From the NCBI RefSeq assembly GCF_003946345.1, contig NZ_RHNY01000014.1, positions 1-64,000 on the forward strand: a stretch of DNA of 64,000 nucleotides, read 5' to 3'. A program made the translations under genes and the position numbers. How positions within the stretch are numbered: the first letter of the stretch is position 1; each line of letters starts with the position of its first letter. The notes under the pieces were generated by a model that saw only the letters and a list, made by a program, of their open reading frames with translations, ran no database searches and was not told where the DNA came from. The stretch is from Levilactobacillus tongjiangensis (GTDB lineage Bacteria > Bacillota > Bacilli > Lactobacillales > Lactobacillaceae). Of this stretch, positions 27,536 through 36,844 are shown piece by piece.

Positions 27536-27581
27536 ACAACTTTCTATTTGCTATTGTAACAGTCTGCGTTTCATAATATTG

Positions 27582-27985
27582 AACTAAAGGTCGAAGGCTC
27601 GAAAATCAATATCAAACCAGGAATAATAAGGCGTTATAGGCTTAAAATTAGTCTCATCCAGCCACCTGCGTCTGTCAGAGATTCCGCCTGTAACCACCTC
27701 TGGTTGAACGGGTTCTTGGCAATTAAGCTAGCTTAAACGTCTGAATGACAGCGCTTACACAATGTTATCGGCGATCCAGTAGGTAGCCGAGAGTGAGTCA
27801 AATTTGGACTCAGCCGTGAGATTTTCAAGTGACCTTCTTGAAAATGGCGACTTGAAGACGTATTTTGCGGCTTCAAGCGAGGGGCAAGACCGCTCTTTGG
27901 CTTGTCCCGTCCTTCCCACCGCGTTCCAGTCCAAATTTGGCGAACGGTCAGGCGGTACCACTATTGTGAGTTCTCACGGCAAGGA
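27582..27985 (+). repeat. Composite repeat unit, internally deleted copy
   Basis: The left flank (ACTAAAGGTCGAAGGCTCG, TTAAAATTAGTCTC) and the spacer (GCTAGCTTAAACGTC) match 17619-18153. The type A element is reduced to a remnant at 27661-27709 (CACCTGCG...CAGAGATTCCGCCTG joined to ACCACCTCTGG). The type B element downstream is complete. It lies just after the tnpB element, before yqeY. Confidence 0.78.
27786..27955 (+). repeat. Dispersed structured element, type B copy
   Basis: GTCAAATTTGGACT (27797-27810) and AGTCCAAATTTGGC (27928-27941) pair apart from one wobble. The interior closely follows the copy at 18.0 kb. A short frame at 27804-28055 comes from this repeat and is not a gene. Confidence 0.83.
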
Positions 27986-28091
27986 TAGCATGAAAACTGG
28001 GACGATCCAATTGGGAAGGATAACTTTACCTGACGCTAGCGCGGATAAGGTGTAAACTTATCTTAACGATGAAATTTTAGGAGGAACTACA

Positions 28092-28538
28092 ATGAGTTTA
28101 GAGACCCAACTCAACACTGATTTAAAGACGGCCATGAAGGCCCACGACAAGCTTTCCTTAAATGTTATCCGCATGATGAAGGCGGCTTTGACAAATGAAA
28201 AGGTCAAGGCTGGTCATGATTTAACGTCTGAAGAAGAGTTAACGGTGGTTTCCCGCGAGTTGAAGCAGCGGAAAGAATCAATGGCAGAATTTGCTAAAGG
28301 TAACCGGGATGACTTGGTTGAAGGCGTGAAGGCCGAAATTGCGATCGTTGAAAAGTATGCGCCTAAGCAGTTAAGCGCCGATGAAATCACGAAGATCGTT
28401 GCCGACAGCATTGCTAAGGTCTCCGCTAGTGGTATGAGTGACTTTGGTAAGGTTATGGGTGCTGTGATGCCTCAAGTTAAGGGGAAAGCAGATGGCGCCC
28501 TGGTTAACCAGACCGTCAAAGCCCAATTGAACAAGTAA
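28092..28538 (+). CDS. yqeY: GatB/YqeY domain-containing protein
   Basis: The 148-residue product is a stand-alone YqeY protein: MSLETQLNTDLKTAMKAHDKLSLNVIRMMKAA at the N-terminus, EKYAPKQLSADEI and SGMSDFGKVMGAVMPQVKGKADGALVN at the C-terminus. It resembles the tail domain of GatB, which contacts tRNA in amidotransferase, but its own function is not settled. ATG 28092 follows TTAGGAGGAAC. Its usual partner rpsU is 3.3 kb upstream because of inserted DNA. Confidence 0.93.
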   Translation: MSLETQLNTDLKTAMKAHDKLSLNVIRMMKAALTNEKVKAGHDLTSEEELTVVSRELKQRKESMAEFAKGNRDDLVEGVKAEIAIVEKYAPKQLSADEITKIVADSIAKVSASGMSDFGKVMGAVMPQVKGKADGALVNQTVKAQLNK

Positions 28539-28540
28539 AG

Positions 28541-28581
28541 TTTTTCGATCGCTGCGAACCTGTTTCGTAGCGATTTTTTTG
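28541..28581 (+). terminator. Intrinsic terminator of yqeY
   Basis: TCGCTGCGAA and TTTCGTAGCGA pair and are followed by TTTTTTT. Confidence 0.82.
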
Positions 28582-28603
28582 CTAAGTGAGGGGGAATCCA
28601 TTC

Positions 28604-29089
28604 ATGGCATTAACTTATCAGCGGGTTCAGACACTCACCGAGGATCAGAATTCCTTACTGTTACTGGCCGATCCCAGTCAACGATTGCTTGCATCGTATG
28701 TTCCCAAGAGCCACGTGTATGTGGCCACCGATCGGTCAGGGCTAGCCGGGATGTTAGTGTTACAGCCACGGTCTAATCAGGTTGTAGAAATTATGAACGT
28801 GGTTGTGACACCGGCCAAACAGCGTCAAGGTTATGGGCGAGCATTACTTACGTTCGCTCGGCAGTGGGCGATTGAACGGGGCTACCGGACAGTTCGGATT
28901 GCTACCGGAACGACTAGTCTGTGGCAACTCTATCTTTATCAGCAATGTGGCTTTCGGGTGGTGGCCGTTGAGCGGGATTATTTCACCACGAACTATAGTC
29001 AAACAATCGTGGAAAACGGCTTGGTATTGCGGGACCGGCTGGTTCTGGAATTAGCAATTACATTGCCGCAGTTACCCATTAATGAGTAG
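28604..29089 (+). CDS. GNAT family N-acetyltransferase
   Basis: The 161-residue product has the GNAT core: strand EIMNVVVTPAKQRQGYGRALLTFARQWAIERG, containing the acetyl-CoA-binding Q-x-x-G-x-G/A motif, then IATGTTSLWQLYLYQQCGFRVVAVERDYF. The acceptor is unknown. ATG 28604 lies after GAGGGGG; an upstream GTG at 28586 is less likely. It is placed between yqeY and phoH. Confidence 0.87.
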   Translation: MALTYQRVQTLTEDQNSLLLLADPSQRLLASYVPKSHVYVATDRSGLAGMLVLQPRSNQVVEIMNVVVTPAKQRQGYGRALLTFARQWAIERGYRTVRIATGTTSLWQLYLYQQCGFRVVAVERDYFTTNYSQTIVENGLVLRDRLVLELAITLPQLPINE

Positions 29090-29149
29090 TCGGGCGTGCC
29101 ATCAAGACGTCATAGAATGGATACCGAACGAGTTTTCACGCGCAATCCT

Positions 29150-29177
29150 TTTACAATCCCCGGTGTTATGCTAAAAT
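29150..29177 (+). promoter_or_regulatory. Possible promoter of the phoH-ybeY-dgkA-era operon
   Basis: TTTACA (29150-29155) and TAAAAT (29172-29177) are 16 bp apart, about 45 bp before the phoH start. Confidence 0.5.
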
Positions 29178-29223
29178 TTGAGTATCAGTAACGTCAAAAA
29201 TAAAGACAAAGGAGCCACCGTAT

Positions 29224-30210
29224 TTGACTGAGAACGCGACGATTGAAAAAGAATATATTTTGGAGCGACCAGAGGACGAAGCTGCCCTGTTGGGGGCTCA
29301 GGATCAATTTGTGACCTTGCTTGAAGAGGGACTGAACGTCACCATCAAGCCCTTTGGAAATTCAATCAAAGTTGCTGGGGCCGCTGAAGCGGTCGATCAC
29401 ACGTTGGCTATCTTACGCAACATGAGTGACCTCCTGGCTAAGGGCATTAAATTAAATAGTGCTGACGTCATTAGTGCCATGAAGATGGCGGACAAGGGGA
29501 CGCTGACTTACTTTAAAGACTTTTACACCGAGACCTTGATCAAGGATGCCAAGGGTCGGGCCGTGCGGGTCAAGAACTTTGGCCAACGCCAGTACATTGA
29601 TTCCATCAAGCACAACGACATTACCTTCGGGATTGGACCCGCTGGGACCGGGAAAACGTATCTGGCCGTGGTTATGGCGGTGTCCGCGTTAAAGCACGGG
29701 GATGTGGAAAAATTGATCATTACCCGCCCAGCCGTTGAAGCCGGCGAAAGCCTGGGCTTCTTACCCGGTGACTTGAAGGAAAAAGTTGATCCATACCTGC
29801 GGCCAATCTACGATGCGCTGTACGCTATCCTGGGGGCCGAGCATACGACGCGGTTGATGGATCGTGGGGTCATCGAGATTGCGCCACTGGCCTACATGCG
29901 TGGGCGGACGCTGGAATCTGCGTTCGTTATCTTGGATGAAGCCCAAAACACGACGAACATGCAAATGAAGATGTTCCTGACGCGGCTGGGTTTTGGATCT
30001 AAGATGATTGTCAACGGGGATATTTCACAAATTGACTTGCCACACAATGCTAAGTCGGGGTTGATTCAGGCCCAAAACATTTTACAAAACGTGTCGCACA
30101 TTAACTTTGTGACCTTTAACGCGGATGATGTTGTTCGGCACCCAGTGGTTGCCCGCATCATTAACGCTTATGAGGCCAACGATACTAAACCAAATGGAGC
30201 TAAAAAATAA
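29224..30210 (+). CDS. phoH: PhoH family ATPase
   Basis: The 328-residue protein has an N-terminal KH-like region (1-about 110) and a C-terminal P-loop ATPase with Walker A FGIGPAGTGKTYLA (about 137-150), Walker B AFVILDEAQNTT and the arginine-rich VRHPVVARIINAYE. It is predicted to act in RNA metabolism or ribosome quality together with YbeY. The start is TTG 29224 with AAAGGAG upstream. The TAA overlaps the ybeY ATG. Confidence 0.94.
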   Translation: MTENATIEKEYILERPEDEAALLGAQDQFVTLLEEGLNVTIKPFGNSIKVAGAAEAVDHTLAILRNMSDLLAKGIKLNSADVISAMKMADKGTLTYFKDFYTETLIKDAKGRAVRVKNFGQRQYIDSIKHNDITFGIGPAGTGKTYLAVVMAVSALKHGDVEKLIITRPAVEAGESLGFLPGDLKEKVDPYLRPIYDALYAILGAEHTTRLMDRGVIEIAPLAYMRGRTLESAFVILDEAQNTTNMQMKMFLTRLGFGSKMIVNGDISQIDLPHNAKSGLIQAQNILQNVSHINFVTFNADDVVRHPVVARIINAYEANDTKPNGAKK

Positions 30211-30698
30211 TGGATTTAGAGATTTTTGATAAAACTGCTAACGGTGTTCCAGACAAGCACGTCACGATGATTCGTGAGGTGTTGGAATTTGCCGGCAAGT
30301 ACATTAAATTGGCAGAAAACACGGAAATGTCCGTGACGTTGATGAATAACGAAGACATTCATCGAATCAATAAGGAATACCGGGGCGTTGACCGCGCAAC
30401 CGACGTCATCAGTTTTGCGATTGAAGACGACGATGACGAGGATGAAGAGTTCCCGCTGGTCATGGACGAAGAAATGGCTGCTGAAATTCCTGAAAACATT
30501 GGTGATATCTTTGTTTCGATGGATAAAGTTGAAGAACAAGCGGAGTACCTGGGCCATTCCTACGAACGGGAATTAGGTTTTCTCGTGGTCCATGGTTTCT
30601 TGCACCTGAACGGCTACGACCACATGAAGCCCGAAGATGAAAAGATCATGTTCAAGTTGCAGGCCGACATTTTAGATGCCTATGGCCTCAAGCGATAA
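30210..30698 (+). CDS. ybeY: rRNA maturation RNase YbeY
   Basis: A zinc-dependent endoribonuclease of 162 residues involved in 16S rRNA 3'-end processing and ribosome quality control. The metal motif HGFLHLNGYDH (H-x3-H-x5-H) is intact near residue 131. Upstream are NKEYRGVDRATDVISFA and an unusually acidic loop, DDDDEDEEF. It is translationally coupled to phoH, and its end overlaps dgkA. Confidence 0.95.
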   Translation: MDLEIFDKTANGVPDKHVTMIREVLEFAGKYIKLAENTEMSVTLMNNEDIHRINKEYRGVDRATDVISFAIEDDDDEDEEFPLVMDEEMAAEIPENIGDIFVSMDKVEEQAEYLGHSYERELGFLVVHGFLHLNGYDHMKPEDEKIMFKLQADILDAYGLKR

Positions 30699-31071
30699 GC
30701 AAACCGGGAAGAATCGGGCCTTTAAGCAATCGTTAGGCCACGCGTGGGATGGTCTGCGGGCTCTGTTTCACTATGAACGAAACTTTCGTAAACACTTGGC
30801 GGTCGGTAGTTTGGCCATTATTGCTGGGTTGATTTTACGACTGACGCTGAACGAGTGGTTGTGGTTGGTATTGGCCATCTTCTTGGTCTTGATCGCCGAG
30901 ACGCTGAACACGATTGTGGAAGCAGTAGTCGATTTGGTGGTGGGCCAGACTTATCACGATTTGGCGAAACGCGCGAAGGACGTTGCCGCGGGTGGTGTCT
31001 TAATGGCGGCCATCTTTGCCGTCATTGTTGGGGCGTTAGTCATGTTGCCAGCGCTAGGCCGCTGGTTCTAA
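30676..31071 (+). CDS. dgkA: Diacylglycerol/undecaprenol kinase family protein
   Basis: The 131-residue membrane protein has three hydrophobic helices and the DgkA motif AETLNTIVEAVVDLV (about 76-90) with the catalytic Glu and metal ligands. In Gram-positives this enzyme phosphorylates undecaprenol, recycling the lipid carrier for cell-wall polymers. It starts at ATG 30676 or ATG 30682, both inside the 3' end of ybeY. era follows 12 bp after its stop. Confidence 0.93.
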   Translation: MPMASSDKQTGKNRAFKQSLGHAWDGLRALFHYERNFRKHLAVGSLAIIAGLILRLTLNEWLWLVLAIFLVLIAETLNTIVEAVVDLVVGQTYHDLAKRAKDVAAGGVLMAAIFAVIVGALVMLPALGRWF

Positions 31072-31083
31072 TTGGAGGAAAAT

Positions 31084-31989
31084 ATGGATAATCCAGATTA
31101 CAAATCAGGTTTCGTCGCCATTGTTGGGCGGCCAAACGTGGGGAAATCAACGTTTTTAAACCGGGTGATTGGGCAAAAAATTGCCATCATGTCGAACACG
31201 GCACAGACGACTCGGAACAAGATTCAAGGAATTTATACAACTGACGAGTCTCAAATCGTTTTCATCGATACGCCGGGGGTTCATAAGCCTAAGAGTAAGT
31301 TGGGTGACTACATGGTGCAGTCAGCCATGTCAGCGTTAAACGAAGTCGATGCCGTTTTATTCATGGTCAACGCTGCTGAAAAGCGGGGAGCCGGGGACAA
31401 CTTTATTATTGACCGGTTGAAGAACGTGAAGGCCCCGATTTACCTGCTGATCAACAAAATCGACCAAGTAAATCCAGACGATTTATTGCCAGTCATGGAA
31501 CAGTACCAAAAGGCGTTGCCATGGAAAGCAGTTTACCCAATTTCTGCGTTGGAAGGGAATAACGTTGACGAACTGTTGACGGGATTAGTCGACCAGATGC
31601 CAAACGGGCCGCAGTACTACCCAGCCGACCAAGTGACTGACCATCCAGAACGTTTCGTGGTCAGCGAATTGATTCGGGAAAAAATCTTTATGTTAACGCG
31701 TGAAGAGGTGCCCCATTCAGTGGCCGTTGAAATCGAGAGTATGAAGCAAAAGGACGAAGATCACGTCCGCATTGAAGCCACCATCATCGTCGAACGTCCT
31801 ACCCAAAAGGGAATTATGATCGGCAAGGGCGGTAGCATGCTGAAGAAGATTGGGACCATGGCGCGCCAGGATATTGAACACTTGCTGGGTAGCAAGGTTT
31901 ACCTGGAACTCTGGGTCAAAGTGCAACCAAACTGGCGGGACAAGGCGAGCCTCTTGAAGTCTTACGGTTACCGTAAGGATGATTTATAA
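31084..31989 (+). CDS. era: GTPase Era
   Basis: The 301-residue protein binds 16S rRNA near its 3' end and supports 30S assembly. G motifs are [12 protein letters not shown] (G1), a switch segment with [26 protein letters not shown] (G3) and NKID (G4). A C-terminal KH domain has [22 protein letters not shown] 31084 is chosen because TTGGAGGAAAAT precedes it; the in-frame TTG at 31072 is part of that RBS. Confidence 0.97.
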   Translation: MDNPDYKSGFVAIVGRPNVGKSTFLNRVIGQKIAIMSNTAQTTRNKIQGIYTTDESQIVFIDTPGVHKPKSKLGDYMVQSAMSALNEVDAVLFMVNAAEKRGAGDNFIIDRLKNVKAPIYLLINKIDQVNPDDLLPVMEQYQKALPWKAVYPISALEGNNVDELLTGLVDQMPNGPQYYPADQVTDHPERFVVSELIREKIFMLTREEVPHSVAVEIESMKQKDEDHVRIEATIIVERPTQKGIMIGKGGSMLKKIGTMARQDIEHLLGSKVYLELWVKVQPNWRDKASLLKSYGYRKDDL

Positions 31990-32039
31990 AAAATTGCCTA
32001 CCGTGCATTTAAATTTAAGTTAGAAAGTAGGGAGGATTC

Positions 32040-32843
32040 GTGGCGCGGAATGTAACTGATTTTCACGGCATCCTCCTTTTTCGTCGGGACTATGCTGAGC
32101 GCGATTTTTTAATCAAGTTTCTTACGCAGGAGTTTGGTAAAAAGATGTTTCTGGTGCGGGGTGCTAAGAAGCGGGGATTTAAAATGGTAGCGGATATTTT
32201 GCCATTTACCACGGGGAGTTACGTGGGGGACATCGCTGACGATGGCCTGTCTTACATCCGGACGGCCCGCGAGACCAACCAATTTCAAAATATTAGCACG
32301 GACATTTTTAAAAATGCCTACGCCACGTATATCATGAGTCTGGTTGATCAGGCTTTTCCGGACGGGCAACCGTTGCCTACCTGGTATCATCGGGTACAAC
32401 GCGCGCTCACACTGATTGATGATGGAGTCAACGCATCGATCATCACCAATATCATGGAGATTCAACTGATGCCGGCGTTTGGGGTGGCCCCACAATTGCA
32501 GGGCTGTGCCATCTGCGGTCGCAATGACCTGCCGTTCGATTACTCTGAGAGCTACGGGGGTCTGCTCTGTCAGCAGCATTGGCAGATAGATCCACGGCGG
32601 TTGCATCTGGCCCAGCGCACAATCTATTATCTGCGCCAATTTTCGGTGTTGGATTTGGATAAGCTACACACCATTGATGTGAAACCGCAGACGGAGCACG
32701 CCATGCGACAGTTAATGAATGAAATTTATGACAGTCAGATTGGGGTGCATCCCAAGAGCAAACGGTTCTTGGATCAGATGCAATCCTGGTCGGCACGCTT
32801 GACGATGCCACCGCAGGCGTCACCGGACGATTCAACAGACTAG
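32040..32843 (+). CDS. recO: DNA repair protein RecO
   Basis: RecO acts in RecFOR loading of RecA on single-stranded DNA. The 267-residue product has an N-terminal OB fold (MARNVTDFHGILLFRRDYAERDFLIKFLTQEFGK) and a helical C-terminal domain containing a zinc-finger-type pair CAICGRNDL and LLCQQH, so it lacks one cysteine of the canonical four (C-x2-C...C-x2-H). The start is GTG 32040 with GGGAGGATTC. A strong terminator follows, closing the phoH-recO operon. Confidence 0.92.
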   Translation: MARNVTDFHGILLFRRDYAERDFLIKFLTQEFGKKMFLVRGAKKRGFKMVADILPFTTGSYVGDIADDGLSYIRTARETNQFQNISTDIFKNAYATYIMSLVDQAFPDGQPLPTWYHRVQRALTLIDDGVNASIITNIMEIQLMPAFGVAPQLQGCAICGRNDLPFDYSESYGGLLCQQHWQIDPRRLHLAQRTIYYLRQFSVLDLDKLHTIDVKPQTEHAMRQLMNEIYDSQIGVHPKSKRFLDQMQSWSARLTMPPQASPDDSTD

Positions 32844-32882
32844 CTGTCGTCTGGCAGACGGTTTAGCAAGATAAAATTAGAG

Positions 32883-32924
32883 TTAGCTCTGTAAAACCAC
32901 TTTGGTTTTACAGAGCTTTTTTAG
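32883..32924 (+). terminator. Intrinsic terminator after recO
   Basis: AGCTCTGTAAAACCA and TGGTTTTACAGAGCT are perfect complements followed by TTTTT. Confidence 0.92.
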
Positions 32925-32942
32925 CGATGATATTTTGCCGAT

Positions 32943-32967
32943 AAAACTTTCACAAATTGTGAGTTTT
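32943..32967. promoter_or_regulatory. Inverted repeat, possible operator
   Basis: TCACAA-a-TTGTGA (32950-32962) is flanked by AAAAC and GTTTT, which extend the symmetry. It lies about 250 bp before the surface-protein gene. I saw nothing else of note in 32925-33215 and no clear promoter. Confidence 0.3.
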
Positions 32968-33215
32968 GTCCAATGAACATTAGACCTTTCTAATAGTTAT
33001 ATGCTTAGCGACTGGCTGTCAAGCGGCCCCTGATTTCATTGTCGAGGACGGTTACGACATAGGGCGGATGGTTTCCCCCGTTGGATAATCCCTTGTCTGG
33101 AATTTCAAACTAATCGTGCTACTATGAGAAATATGGGGCCATAACTTGTTAAAAAAATTAACCTTTAAATCGGTGACTTTTGAAGTAGAGGAAAAGGTAA
33201 AGGGAAGAGTTAAGT

Positions 33216-36176
33216 ATGCAGACCAATAATCGGCAAGAACAACGACATGAACATGGGATGCGCCAACAGTTGCTGTACGCTGGCGTGACTTTGGCAGCCC
33301 TGAGTACTGGACTGATGGTCAGTGCACATTCAGCTCAAGCGGCCACGGTTGCTGAAGATTCGAGCTTAGTGGCGCAGAAAAATGAAAATGATCAGAGTAA
33401 ACAGGAAAGCCAAGAACAACCGAGCGCCGAGCAACCAGGTTCTGGGGATGAGCAGACTGGTAGTCAAGCTGTTCAAAAGCAGAGTGCCAGTGGCAGTCTA
33501 GCTCCCAAACGGAGTGCCGCGGCCTCGCTGAGTCAAGCAGCCGAGCCGGTAAGTAACGTGGAACAACCAGCGGGTTCCGGTACGACGGGGACCCCCGCAA
33601 AGCCAAAGCCATCGTCCGTATCGCCACAACCAGCGAAGGTTGCTGGTGCAGGTGAACGAGAAATTTCAGTTGCAAATTTGACTAAATTTAGTCGTTCACG
33701 AGTAATGCCGCGAATGATGGCAGTGCCGGCAACGGCCGATGTGACGACACCTGGTGATACCACTGATGAGGCCACGACGGATGATGGGTTTACCTATGCG
33801 TTAAACGCAGCTGGTAATGGGTATACCATTACTGGTTATACGGGTAGTGCGACGGCTATTGTCATTCCGGATACCCACCTCAATGACGAAGGCAAAGCAA
33901 TCAATGTATCGGCAATTGCTGACAACGTTTTTAAAGGGCGCAAATTAACGAGTTTAGTCATGGGCGCGCACGTCGCCACGATTGGCCAGGCGGCGTTTGA
34001 AAATAATTTACTGACGACCATTGATTTTTCTAAAAATAAAAGTGATCTTTGGGGAATTAGTGCGAATGCTTTTGCAGATAACAAGTTAACCGGAACGTTG
34101 ACGTTACCTGCTTCCATTACACAGATTGGTGAGAATGCCTTTGCTGGTAGTGATGCTAACGATGGGTCTGGGAATCAACTGACTGGTGTTGATTTCGGTG
34201 ACAATTTAAAGACCGTTCAAATTGGAAATGGTGCCTTTGCAAATAACATTTTGGCAAGTCTAGTACTTCCTGTTGGTACGTCGCTTATTGGTAGCACGGC
34301 TTTTGCCAACAATCGGTTAACAAGTGTAGATTTAGGTCATAGTTTGACTACGATTGGTGATTATGCATTTGATGGAAATACCATTGGTGGCAGTTTATTT
34401 ATCCCTGATACAGTAACGACGATTGGGGTTAAAGCGTTTAATGGCAATCAATTGACTGGCCTCACGTTGGGAGATGGCCAGTCCGTTCTCGACACAATTG
34501 GAGAATCGGCATTTGATGGGAATGCTATCACTGGTAGTTTGGTTATTCCTGATACAGTGAAGACAATTGGGGTTAAAGCGTTTAACGGCAATCAATTGAC
34601 TGGGCTCACGTTGGGAGATGGCCAGTCTATTCTCGATACAATTGGAGAATCGGCATTTGATGGGAATGCTATCACTGGCAATTTGTTTATTCCCGATGCA
34701 GTCAAGACAATTGGGGTCAGAGCGTTTAACGGCAATCAATTGACTGGGCTTACGTTGGGAGATGGCTAGTCCATTCTAAACACGATTGGAGAATCTGCGT
34801 TTCAGCAGAATAATCGTTCGTTGACAGGAACGCTGAAGGTCCCCGATAGTGTGTCTTTTATCGGGAAAAACGCATTTTCTGGTGATTCTTTGACTAATAT
34901 TGATTTTGGTAAGAGTACCGGAACTATTGGAGAAAGTGCCTTTGCTGGTAATCAGATGACTGGGGATCCGGAGACGGGAATTTTGACGCTGTCTGATGGT
35001 ATTCAACAGATTAATGATGCAGCTTTTGCTGGTAATCTCCTAAAGGGCGTTAAACTTGGGACCGGATTGATTACCATTGGAAATTCAGCGTTTGCAGCGA
35101 ATCCGCTGACGGGAACGTTGACCATTCCTGATCTAGTGACGAGTATTGGCGAGTATGCCTTTACTAACGGTAAGCTCACGGGGCTTATCTTGGGTCAGAA
35201 GGTGGATTCCATTGGGTCGTCTGCCTTCGCTGAGAATCAGTTGGCGGGAGCGCTGGAGATACCTGATAGTGTCAAGAGTATTGGGGACTCAGCCTTTGCC
35301 AGTAACAAGTTACGAGCTCTTCAACTGGATGGCACTGTAAATAGTGTTGGAATTGGTACCTTTGCCGGCAACGATTTACAGAAAATTCAGGCGGCTCAGC
35401 CGGTGACTAATCTCGGTGACTATGCTTTAGCTGGCCAAAAGACGTTAGCCGTTACTGTGAACAAGTCCGGTAATCAATTAACTGGGGTTCGTGCCGCAAT
35501 TGCCAAGCAACTACAATTGCAGAACTTTAGTTTAACGGATCCCATGATTTTTAAACTGGGCGATACGCCAGTTACGTATGATTTCAAAACTGATTCATTA
35601 ACGTTGCCGGCAGGCGTTACGGGAAATAGCTTAACGCTGTCACTATCGAGTGGAACAACTGGTGAAGCGACAGACCATTCCGGAAACTATGGGGTGGATG
35701 CCCTAACGTTGAGTTGGTCTGTACCGGCTAGTGGAACGGATCCGACGACACCAACGACACCGACGGAGCCAACTGATCCGGTCACACCGACGATACCAAC
35801 TACGCCTAAGAAGCCGACTAAGCCGACTAAACCAGGTAAGAAGCCTCAGACACCGACGAGCCCTAAGGCGCATCAACACCGAACAGGGGATACGAAGCGA
35901 GCGGGTCAGCGCCAAGTCTTTACCTACACGGGTTCCGTTGTAGGTAACGGCACACAACGAGGACTGAAGCCCACCGCATGGTCTTATGGCCAACAAGCGT
36001 CTAGCTTAAATGTTAGTTCTAAGGTCAGTGGGCTAGAGCACCTAGATAACCAGAACCAGTCGCAACCGGAATTACCGCAAACCAGTGAGCAGACGAGCTA
36101 CTGGTCAGTAATTGGTACGACAATATTAGCCGCATTAAGTTGGCTAGGATTAGGTGAACGTCGGCGGCGCCATTAA
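33216..36176 (+). pseudogene. LPQTxE-anchored leucine-rich-repeat surface protein, amber-interrupted
   Basis: One continuous frame of 987 codons encodes a cell-wall protein, broken only by TAG at codon 518 (34767-34769). Neighbouring repeats read CAG (Gln in GDGQS) at that position, so a single C-to-T change explains it. Layout: signal peptide (1-about 43, cleavage near AHSAQA), Gln/Ser/Pro-rich spacer (44-170), LRR_5/BspA-type repeats (about 205-740) including near-identical 48-residue units, a Thr/Pro/Lys wall-spanning stretch, LPQTSE (about 953), a hydrophobic helix and a basic tail. As read, the 517-residue product would be secreted without its anchor. Such proteins commonly mediate adhesion. 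Start: ATG 33216 after AAAGGGAAGAG. Confidence 0.88.
34386..34800 (+). repeat. Tandem 144-bp repeats within the LRR gene
   Basis: Near-identical units with a period of exactly 144 bp (ATTGGGGT at 34422, 34566 and 34710) encode 48 residues each (IGVKAFNGNQLTGLTLGDGQ...). About 2.7 units are present, and the amber codon falls in the last. High identity suggests recent expansion and potential for copy-number change. Confidence 0.85.
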
Positions 36177-36363
36177 GATGTTCAAAAGCACTTCTAAAAT
36201 GTCTTGAATAAAGTCGTAAATTCAAATGGTCGTCAGATTATTCTGACGACTATTTTTGTGTCATATGGCAGTTGTATTGGTAGATACTTCAACACTACTC
36301 GGAGTTACTTGCAAAAATAAATGAGTTTCAGTGAACCTTACTATTTTGAAAGCTAATCCGGAC

Positions 36364-36392
36364 TTTCAAAAATATACAGCTAGCTGTATAAT
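36364..36392 (+). promoter_or_regulatory. Promoter with overlapping palindromic operator of the MarR/MFS operon
   Basis: TATACAGCTAGCTGTATA (36373-36390) is a perfect 18-bp palindrome. It overlaps the -10 TATAAT (36387-36392), with a weak -35 TTTCAA (36364-36369) 17 bp upstream. A regulator bound here would block the polymerase; autoregulation by the MarR protein encoded 20 bp downstream is the obvious model. Confidence 0.75.
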
Positions 36393-36412
36393 AAACGTAA
36401 GAGGTGATCAAC

Positions 36413-36838
36413 ATGGAAAGTGAAGGACTGGTAACCTGGAAGCTAGTCTTACTGGGAAGAAAGATTAGACATAAGCGAAATCTATTTGTCCGCCAATTAG
36501 ATCTAACTAGTGAACAGGCGGACGCCCTCCGATTCTTTGAGGATCACCCGCAGCACACGATTACGGATTTTAAAGACCAACAACAGATTACCCACCAAAC
36601 GGCCAGGCTCATTGTAAAACGGTTAGTCGACCGGGGCATACTAGTTCTTAACCCTAATCCAAACGATGGGCGCACCAAACTAGTGGGGTTTACCGCCGCT
36701 GGTCTGGCCAAGTGTCAACAGCTTGATGACCATATTAAGGCCACGAGTCAGGAATCATTTGTTGGGTTTTCACAGGTTGAGCAGCAGGCGTTACTCAAGA
36801 TGCTTGCCCGAATTGATCAAAACTTGGAAAGGAGCTGA
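36413..36838 (+). CDS. MarR family transcriptional regulator
   Basis: The 141-residue winged-helix protein has a long N-terminal dimerisation helix, a helix-turn-helix (TITDFKDQQQITHQTARLIVKRLVDRGILV, about 55-84) and a wing (NPNDGRTKLVGFTAAG) followed by C-terminal helices. ATG 36413 follows AGAGGTGATCAAC; an upstream GTG at 36404 is part of the RBS. It probably represses its own operon through the palindrome at 36373-36390 and responds to a toxic ligand exported by the MFS transporter that follows 6 bp later. Confidence 0.9.
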   Translation: MESEGLVTWKLVLLGRKIRHKRNLFVRQLDLTSEQADALRFFEDHPQHTITDFKDQQQITHQTARLIVKRLVDRGILVLNPNPNDGRTKLVGFTAAGLAKCQQLDDHIKATSQESFVGFSQVEQQALLKMLARIDQNLERS

Positions 36839-36844
36839 AGTTGT

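Larger units (their letters stand above)
26060..27540 (+). mobile_element. Decayed IS200/IS605-group element (tnpB only)
   Basis: The element consists of a left subterminal hairpin (CCCTTGCTT/AAGCAAGGG, 26067-26086), a broken tnpB (26223-27380) and a right end with hairpin CCGTTT/AAACGG (27513-27526) followed by GGGCGTGGTTGAC, a form typical of this group. No tnpA was found, so it could only have moved with a transposase supplied in trans. The exact ends are estimates. Confidence 0.75.

Noticed and set aside
34386-34800. Tandem repeats considered as a CRISPR array
   Set aside because: The 144-bp units are in frame, encode leucine-rich repeats and have no unique spacers.
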